Shown here: in pieces, positions 11,188 to 15,636 of the stretch
How positions within the stretch are numbered: position 1 is the stretch's first letter
Layout: every line of letters starts with the position of its first letter
Source: CAZVEE01 sp964625525
Lineage (GTDB): Bacteria; Pseudomonadota; Alphaproteobacteria; JAJFIK01
Assembly (NCBI GenBank): GCA_964625525.1
Contig: CAZVEE010000083.1
Coordinates: 1 to 15,636, forward strand
Length of the DNA: 15,636 nt
Direction: 5' to 3'
Translations under genes and position numbers: made by a program
The notes under the pieces: model-generated
Database searches by the model: none
Seen by the model: only the letters and a program-made list of their open reading frames with translations
What the model was told of the DNA's origin: nothing

Positions 11188-12099
11188 TTAGGCCGCCGCA
11201 CGCTCTGTCGGGCGAATGCCCAACATGTGGCAGATGGCAAACGTCAATTCGGCCCGGTTCAGAGTGTAGAAATGGAACGTCTCCACACCGCGTTCACGCA
11301 ACTGGACACACAAATCCACCGCCACCGTGGCGGCCACGAGCTTGCGGGTGGCCGGGTCATCGTCCAGCCCATCGAACTGATCGGCGATGGCCGAGGGAAT
11401 GCTGGCGCCGCAACCGGCGGCCATGCGGGTCAACGCCTTGAAGCTGGTCACAGGCATGATGCCGGGCACGATAGGAATGGTGATGCCAGCGGCACGCACC
11501 CGGTCCACGTAACGGGCATAGATGTCGGGATCGAAGAAGAACTGGGTGATGGCTCGGGTCGCGCCATTGTCGATCTTGCGCTTCAGCAGATCGATATCGG
11601 CATCGAAAGACGCGGACTCCGGGTGCTTCTCCGGATAACAGCCCACGGAGATTTCAAAGGGCGCAATGGCGCGAATACCCGCGGCAAGATCAGCCGCATT
11701 CGCATACCCGCCCGCATGAGGCTCATAGCGCGCACCGATGCCTTCGGGCGGATCCCCCCGCAAGGCCACGATATGGCGCACGCCTGCGTCCCAGTAGTCG
11801 CGGATGACGGCGTCGACTTCCTCGCGCGTCGCATTCACGCAGGTGAGATGGGCCGCCGGATGAAGATCCGACTCCTGAACAATGCGCTTGACCGTGCGGT
11901 GGGTGCGCTCCCGGGTGGAGCCGCCAGCCCCATAGGTCACGGAGACGAAATCAGGTGCCAGACAGGCGAGCTTTTCAACGGAGGCCCACAGCGTGGATTC
12001 CATCTCCTCCGTCTTTGGAGGGAAGAACTCGAAAGAACACGTGAGGGACGAGCCAGTCTCCGGGATGGGGCGCGCGCGCTGCGCGAGAGACTGTGTCAT
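11188..12099 (-). CDS. metF: 5,10-methylenetetrahydrofolate reductase
   Basis: This FAD-dependent enzyme reduces 5,10-methylene- to 5-methyltetrahydrofolate, supplying MetH encoded just downstream. Its 303 residues fit the bacterial short form. Visible signatures are SFEFFPPKT (catalytic Glu at 24), VTYGAGGSTRERT, HLTCVNATREEVD, VALRGDPPEG (D116, matching the flavin-contacting Asp of E. coli MetF), AITQFFFDPDIY and PIVPGIMPVTSF. The ATG at 12099 is chosen over an in-frame start at 12171. It has GGAGG (12111-12107) seven bases upstream, it forms an ATGA overlap with the stop of the regulator gene, and the extra upstream residues show no MetF similarity. Confidence 0.97.
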   Translation of the reverse strand: MTQSLAQRARPIPETGSSLTCSFEFFPPKTEEMESTLWASVEKLACLAPDFVSVTYGAGGSTRERTHRTVKRIVQESDLHPAAHLTCVNATREEVDAVIRDYWDAGVRHIVALRGDPPEGIGARYEPHAGGYANAADLAAGIRAIAPFEISVGCYPEKHPESASFDADIDLLKRKIDNGATRAITQFFFDPDIYARYVDRVRAAGITIPIVPGIMPVTSFKALTRMAAGCGASIPSAIADQFDGLDDDPATRKLVAATVAVDLCVQLRERGVETFHFYTLNRAELTFAICHMLGIRPTERAAA

Positions 12100-13151
12100 G
12101 CGGATACCTCCATGGGTGACGGGGACGGCAAGGTGTGCAGGCTTGCGCCTTTGCGGGCGAGCCAGAGACAAACGGTCAGGCTGGGATCCTCTTGTGCCCC
12201 GGCGGAAGCGGCGGGATCGGCCGGATCGGGGAGCTTACGCACGGCCTCAAGCTTGAGCCCGCAGGCGTCGAACCACCCCTCAACCTCCGCATCGGCAAAG
12301 CCAAGCCGGCGATGGGCATGGCTTTCGCGCAGGAATTCCAGGGAATGGGCGGCAAAGTCGATGACGGCGACGCGCCCACCGGGACGCAAAATGCGTGCGG
12401 CTTCGCCGACCGCGCGGCCCGGGTCGCCCAGAAAATGCAGCACCTGGTGAATGGTGATGAGGTCGGCGGTGGCCGGCGCGAGATTGAGCGCGAAGATATC
12501 GCCCTGGCGGACCTGACAATGGCGCAGACCCGCCCGCTCCAACGTCGCACGGGCGAGTGAGAGCATCTCTGGACTAGAGTCCACGCCGATGGCGCGCTTC
12601 ACCAACCCGCCCAGCACTTCTAACATGCGCCCGGTGCCGGTACCGAAATCCACCAGATGATCGACCGGCGGCTGATCGCTGGGCTGGTCCGGCGCGATGG
12701 CGTCCTGGACCAAAGCCATCAAGGCCGCCTCGATTGCCTCTTCCGGCAAGTGCAAGGCCTGGATGCGGCCCCATTCATCGGCATTGGCCCGGAAATAAGC
12801 GGCCGCCGCATCAGAGCGATCACGGCGGACCGTCTCCAGTCGCTCGATATCGCTCTGAATGATCGCGTCCGCCTCGGGCAGAAACGACACAAGCGCGGCC
12901 GCAAAGGCGCCCATGCCCGGCTCGCCCACTCTCGGCTCAGCGATACGGTAGAAGACCCAGTTCCCCTCCCGGTGGCGGCTCACCAGGCCCGACTCCGCCA
13001 GAAGCTTAAGGTGCCGGCTCACGCGCGGCTGGCTCTGGCCCACAATGTGAGTCAGTTCGGTCACGGTCAGCTCGCTGCGCGCCAGGAGCGACAGCAGACG
13101 CAATCGCGTCGGCTCTCCCGCTGCTCTCAACGCACTCAGCACCTGTTCCAT
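12096..13151 (-). CDS. ArsR-family regulator fused to a SAM-dependent methyltransferase-like domain; SahR-type candidate
   Basis: Residues 1-75 form an ArsR/SmtB winged helix, with GEPTRLRLLSLL, a recognition helix around SQPRVSRHLKLL (40-51) and the wing GNWVFYRI. Residues about 110-335 resemble a class I methyltransferase: VDFGTGTGRML (167-177) is motif I, D191 in GVDSSPEM is the ribose-binding acidic position, and LRPGGRVAVIDF (255-266) is a later strand. No cysteine metal site of ArsR type is evident in the helix region. Its place as first gene before metF and metH matches SahR, the S-adenosylhomocysteine-sensing repressor of methionine genes described in Proteobacteria. The fused domain probably binds SAM/SAH as a sensor; whether it still methylates anything is unknown. 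The gene overlaps metF by four bases. Confidence 0.85.
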   Translation of the reverse strand: MEQVLSALRAAGEPTRLRLLSLLARSELTVTELTHIVGQSQPRVSRHLKLLAESGLVSRHREGNWVFYRIAEPRVGEPGMGAFAAALVSFLPEADAIIQSDIERLETVRRDRSDAAAAYFRANADEWGRIQALHLPEEAIEAALMALVQDAIAPDQPSDQPPVDHLVDFGTGTGRMLEVLGGLVKRAIGVDSSPEMLSLARATLERAGLRHCQVRQGDIFALNLAPATADLITIHQVLHFLGDPGRAVGEAARILRPGGRVAVIDFAAHSLEFLRESHAHRRLGFADAEVEGWFDACGLKLEAVRKLPDPADPAASAGAQEDPSLTVCLWLARKGASLHTLPSPSPMEVSA

Positions 13152-13478
13152 CCTGGTTGTGTCCGCCTGACATTAGGACAGCCTGTTTGGAAGGCTGTTT
13201 AGAAGGCTTGCCAAAGGCGCACCGACCCGCCGGGGTCGAAAGCGCCACGTAAGGAGCGGCACATATAAACATATCTTTATGTGCTTAACCAGCGCTATCG
13301 TCCGGCAGAGCGATGTCAGCCGCACCTTGATTTGCCCACTGCTCGACGCGATGTGATGCTGCGGTGCGTCGCCTCGCCGGTCCAATTATGGTAGACATGG
13401 TGACGGAATCGGGTTGCATGGGGTGTTGAGTGTCATGCGCGACTTTCGCGCGGCGCCTGACAGGCTGGGGTTTTGTGA
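13152..13478. other. Divergent intergenic region between the methionine operon and mlaA
   Basis: This 327-bp gap must hold the promoters of both divergent units. The AT-rich palindrome at 13260-13283 is its one clear feature. A TGGTTA/TTATAT pair with a 17-base spacer on the minus strand runs into it, but the boxes are weak. The ten bases ATGCGCGACT occur twice (13435-13444 and at the mlaA start, 13479-13488), out of frame with each other. I see no SAM or SAH riboswitch and no convincing small gene. Confidence 0.55.
13260..13283. promoter_or_regulatory. Probable operator of the methionine-cycle regulator
   Basis: The core ATAAACATATCTTTAT (13265-13280) is a 16-bp palindrome with 14 of 16 positions symmetric, flanked by CACATA and TATGTG ends. 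Only 6 of its 24 bases are G or C, in a strongly GC-rich region. It lies about 110 bp before the regulator start. A dimeric winged-helix repressor is the expected binder, giving autorepression and control of metF and metH. As I recall, SahR-type motifs in alphaproteobacteria have this ATAAAG/CTTTAT shape, but I could not verify that here. Confidence 0.7.
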
Positions 13479-14378
13479 ATGCGCGACTGGGCAGATATCT
13501 GGGGTTTTAAAGCGGCACTGGACCGTGGGACATGGCGCTCAGCGGCGATGGCCATGGTGGTCGGGCTGGCTGTTATGGTCAACGCTCCGGCCCTGGCGCA
13601 GCAAAACGCTGACGACAGCGTCATGCCGGACGCGGATCTGGAAGCGGAGTTCGAGGATTTCGACGCTGAGTTCGGCGGGCCGCAAACCTTCGCAGAAGAC
13701 GACGTGAATGACCCATTCGAGGGCATGAACCGCTTCTTCTTCAAAGTGAACAACACCCTCGACCGGTTTTTGCTCAAGCCAGTGGCGCGGGCCTATCGCT
13801 GGACGGTGCCGCAGGCGCTGCGCAACGCAGCCAGCAATATCATCAACAATCTGGGCGAGCCCGTCACGTTCGCGAACGACCTCTTTCAAGGAGAGTTCGA
13901 GCGCGCCTTGAACACAGGCATGCGCTTTAGTGTGAATTCAACATTCGGCTTCCTGGGCGCCGCTGATCTGGCTCAGGAAATGGGCATGCCCCGCCACACG
14001 GAAGATTTCGGCCAGACCCTGGGCGTTTATGGCGTGCCGGAAGGTCCCTATCTGTTCCTGCCGGCGCTTGGCCCGGCGCCACCGCGCGATCTCGTGGGCC
14101 GGGTGGTAGACACGGCCATCGATCCGACATTCTGGCTGAACGGCCACATCGCGAGCGACGGTCAAGGGGTGCGTTGGCAGTATGTCGGCGTGACAGCCGG
14201 CGCCGTCGGGATCCTTGACGCACGCGCCCGCAACATCGAAGCGCTCGACGAGATTGAGCGCACGTCTATCGACTTCTATGCGACGGTGCGCAGCCTGTAC
14301 CGGCAATCGCGGAATGGCGCGATCCGGAACGGACGCATTGATCTGGACGATCTGCCCGAGCTGGAAGAATTCGAATAA
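13479..14378 (+). CDS. mlaA: MlaA/VacJ-family outer-membrane phospholipid transport protein lacking a lipobox
   Basis: MlaA sits in the outer membrane and extracts mislocalised phospholipids from the outer leaflet for retrograde transport. Family motifs are NDPFEGMNRFFFKVNNTLD (77-95), LLKPVARAYRW (98-108), NLGEPVTFANDLFQGE, the DFGQTLGVYGVPEGPYLFLP stretch (176-195) and DPTFWLNG. The hydrophobic segment about 24-38 ends in ALA-QQ (cleavage after 40), a signal peptidase I type signal. There is no lipobox, and in fact no cysteine anywhere in the 299 residues. An acidic stretch (about 46-76) precedes the domain. An in-frame stop directly precedes the ATG; a later start at M24 would leave the signal without basic residues. 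It is followed 340 bp later by an MlaC-like gene on the same strand. Confidence 0.9.
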   Translation: MRDWADIWGFKAALDRGTWRSAAMAMVVGLAVMVNAPALAQQNADDSVMPDADLEAEFEDFDAEFGGPQTFAEDDVNDPFEGMNRFFFKVNNTLDRFLLKPVARAYRWTVPQALRNAASNIINNLGEPVTFANDLFQGEFERALNTGMRFSVNSTFGFLGAADLAQEMGMPRHTEDFGQTLGVYGVPEGPYLFLPALGPAPPRDLVGRVVDTAIDPTFWLNGHIASDGQGVRWQYVGVTAGAVGILDARARNIEALDEIERTSIDFYATVRSLYRQSRNGAIRNGRIDLDDLPELEEFE

Positions 14379-14718
14379 GAACGTGCGGGCATCACTGTTT
14401 CGGACAGGCTGAAGCCCTTGTGGCGTGCCGTGGCCTGTCCGACATGCGGGATGGCGGCATTGGTCTTATTGTTTTACCGCCATCGTGTGTATGCGTACTC
14501 CATGGCGGATGACTGATGGCGGGGCCGTGTCCGGACCCTCCTTGTATCAGCTGTCGCTTTGGAGCCACACCAGGACGCCACGGTGCGATCCTCGGGGATT
14601 TTTCATTGGATCGCCGCAGGCAAGCAGCGTAGATCCTGGCTCGCCGAGAGCCGGGTTGCCGTCGCGACACCGGTTCGTGTCCGTTCTCTTGGATTGCCGC
14701 AGACCTGAGGTCACGATC
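14379..14718 (+). other. Intergenic region between mlaA and mlaC with several inverted repeats
   Basis: The gap holds a 10-bp inverted repeat (14400-14442), a 7-bp pair ATGGCGG/CCGCCAT (14451-14457 with 14477-14483) whose left arm recurs at 14502 and 14516, and an 8-bp stem with one wobble (14635-14642 with 14648-14655). A very short stem followed by TTTT sits at 14588-14603. The frame of mlaC stays open through most of it, but I see no domain, signal peptide or ribosome site to support coding. A separate mlaC promoter may lie here, though no clear -35/-10 pair stands out. Confidence 0.5.
14400..14442 (+). repeat. 10-bp inverted repeat after mlaA
   Basis: TCGGACAGGC (14400-14409) and GCCTGTCCGA (14433-14442) are perfect complements around a 23-base loop, starting 21 bases after the mlaA stop. 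No T-run follows, so it is either a weak terminator, a message-stabilising hairpin, or a binding site. Confidence 0.55.
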
Positions 14719-15426
14719 ATGCTCCCCCTTGCCGTCTCTTCCCGTCCTCGCATGCCGCAGCCTGCCGGGGGGGTGACCCGCGCGGGCGTGCTTGCCCTGC
14801 TCTTCGCGGCGCTGCTTCTGGTGCTGCCGCTCGCGCCGGCCCATGCTGGTGATGATGCGGCCGCCGAAGGCTTCATCTCCGAACTGGCGACCGAAACGCT
14901 CGCGATTCTCTCCGATACGGACCGCTCAGAAGCGGATAAGGAAGGCGCTTTCCGAACGCTGCTGCTGGATAACACCGCGATCGAGCGGTTCGGGCGCAGC
15001 GCACTCGGTCAGTACAGCCGCCTGCCGACAGATGCGGAATTCATGGAGTATCTGGACGCGTTGGAAGACTACGCGGTACAGATCCTGACCTCGCAATTCG
15101 GCCTGTTCACGGATCACACGGTGACGGTGACCGACTCGACCATCCACGAGCGCACCAACACCACTTATGTGATCGTGCCAACGGATGTGCGCGACCCGAA
15201 CCGGGCCCTTGTCGCGGTGGTGCAGTGGATCCTGATCCGCGATGCGGCGGAGTACAAGATCTTTGACATTCGGGTGCAGACGCCCGGTGAATCCGCCACC
15301 TTTTCGCTCCTGCAAACGCAGCGCGACGAGTTTGCCAATGTGCTGCGCCAGAATGGCCGGACCATGGGGGCGCTGATCACCTATCTGCGCGACGCCACGC
15401 GCAATGAGCCGTCGGCCACGAACTGA
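14719..15426 (+). CDS. mlaC: MlaC/Ttg2D-family periplasmic phospholipid-binding protein
   Basis: MlaC ferries phospholipids between the outer-membrane MlaA complex and the inner-membrane MlaFEDB transporter. The 235-residue protein has a long signal peptide (hydrophobic core about 23-40, cleavage likely after AHA at 43), then the fold with SEADKEGAFRTLLLDNTAIERFGRSALG, a central VTDSTIHERTNTTYVIVP region and the C-terminal signature LLQTQRDEFANVLRQNGRTMGALI. ATG 14719 is chosen because GAGG (14707-14710) lies 8 bases upstream and the signal peptide begins there. The open frame reaches back to 14425 without recognisable protein. M12 is a further alternative. No MlaF, MlaE or MlaD gene lies in the window. 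Confidence 0.9.
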   Translation: MLPLAVSSRPRMPQPAGGVTRAGVLALLFAALLLVLPLAPAHAGDDAAAEGFISELATETLAILSDTDRSEADKEGAFRTLLLDNTAIERFGRSALGQYSRLPTDAEFMEYLDALEDYAVQILTSQFGLFTDHTVTVTDSTIHERTNTTYVIVPTDVRDPNRALVAVVQWILIRDAAEYKIFDIRVQTPGESATFSLLQTQRDEFANVLRQNGRTMGALITYLRDATRNEPSATN

Positions 15427-15450
15427 TCACCGAGCCGGTCCTACAGTCAC

Positions 15451-15490
15451 AAGAAAGGCGCGGAGGAGCTCAGTCCCCCGCGCCTTTCTT
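15451..15490. terminator. Bidirectional intrinsic terminator between mlaC and ettA
   Basis: AAGAAAGGCGCGG (15451-15463) and CCGCGCCTTTCTT (15478-15490) form a perfect 13-bp stem around a 14-base loop. The outer pairs are A/T-rich, giving U-rich ends on both strands. It begins 24 bases after the mlaC stop and ends 20 bases past the ettA stop, so it can serve both convergent genes. Confidence 0.92.
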
Positions 15491-15510
15491 GGGACGGGAC
15501 GCCATTGCGT

Positions 15511-15636
15511 TCAGCGGCTGAAGCGCTTGTACTTGACGCGCTTCGGCGTATCGGCCTCCGGGCCGAGGCGGCGTTTGCGGTCTTCTTCGTAGTCTTGGTA
15601 GTTCCCTTCAAACCAGACCACCTGGCTGTCGCCTTC
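15511..15636 (-). CDS. ettA: Energy-dependent translational throttle protein EttA (ABC-F ATPase), C-terminal 41 residues only
   Basis: EttA is a ribosome-associated ABC-F ATPase that gates early translation elongation according to ATP/ADP level. Only the last 41 codons and the TGA (15513-15511) are inside the window; the gene enters from the right edge. The visible residues EGDSQVVWFEGNYQDYEED, followed by KRRLGPEAD and ending KRVKYKRFSR, match the EttA C-terminus, in which a conserved WFEGN.. DYE..K..RLG run precedes a basic KRIKYK tail. Other ABC-F members (Uup, YbiT, YheS) differ in this tail, so EttA is the best call even from this fragment. It is convergent with mlaC and shares its terminator. 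Confidence 0.9.
   Translation of the reverse strand, partial: EGDSQVVWFEGNYQDYEEDRKRRLGPEADTPKRVKYKRFSR

Noticed and set aside
13152..13478. A SAM or SAH riboswitch ahead of the methionine operon.
   Set aside because: I could not find the conserved core of a SAM-I, SAM-II or SAH element on the minus strand; the palindrome and linked regulator explain control better. A covariance-model search would settle it.
13414..13707. A 97-codon open frame overlapping the start of mlaA in another frame.
   Set aside because: It runs into the signal peptide coding region of a conserved gene and its product is a frame-shifted, Trp/Arg-rich shadow.
14587..14603. Short stem plus TTTT between mlaA and mlaC as an intrinsic terminator.
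   Set aside because: The stem has only four to five pairs, one of them a wobble, which is too weak to support the call.
14425..14718. Possible 98-residue N-terminal extension of MlaC.
   Set aside because: The normal signal peptide and a good GAGG site mark 14719 as the start, and the upstream residues show no signal, domain or MlaC-like composition.

Overview
This is a GC-rich window carrying mostly chromosomal housekeeping genes of an alphaproteobacterium. The evidence is a class A RNase P RNA next to a peptidoglycan amidase gene, a single-chain MetH, an ArsR-methyltransferase regulator upstream of metF, and MlaA/MlaC-type phospholipid transport proteins. I cannot place the genus from sequence alone; a Caulobacterales/Hyphomonadaceae- or Rhizobiales-like member is only a guess. 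I see no insertion sequence, phage, CRISPR array or plasmid feature.

Left block (1-3435, all minus strand): a DjlA-like TerB+J-domain co-chaperone, two tandem paralogous EamA/DMT transporters, and an AmpD-like zinc amidase, in that transcriptional order. They are tightly packed and probably co-transcribed. They run into the 5' part of rnpB, which leaves the window at base 1. The probable -35 box of rnpB overlaps the amidase stop codon.

Centre: a large plus-strand gene (3525-7199) encodes a fused HyuA-HyuB ATP-dependent 5-oxoprolinase. Its two halves are joined by a linker made of four 15-bp DNA repeats. It converges on metH, and the roughly 200-bp gap holds several hairpins and one clear intrinsic terminator.

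Methionine block (7405-13151, minus strand): ArsR-methyltransferase regulator, then metF, then metH. The regulator and metF overlap by an ATGA junction with a good Shine-Dalgarno inside the regulator's 3' end. Upstream of the regulator lies an AT-rich near-perfect 16-bp palindrome. Together these look like an autoregulated, S-adenosylhomocysteine-responsive (SahR-type) operon. MetF makes the methyl-tetrahydrofolate that MetH uses to remethylate homocysteine.

Right block (13479-15426, plus strand): an MlaA-like outer-membrane phospholipid transport protein with no cysteine, hence no lipid anchor, and an MlaC-like periplasmic phospholipid carrier. A 340-bp gap with hairpins separates them. A symmetric 13-bp terminator divides mlaC from the 3' end of a convergent ettA gene cut by the window edge. 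I did not find a convincing undescribed system. The most distinctive items are the regulator/operator arrangement, the repeat-built linker, the cysteine-free MlaA and the structured 3' region at 7200-7396.
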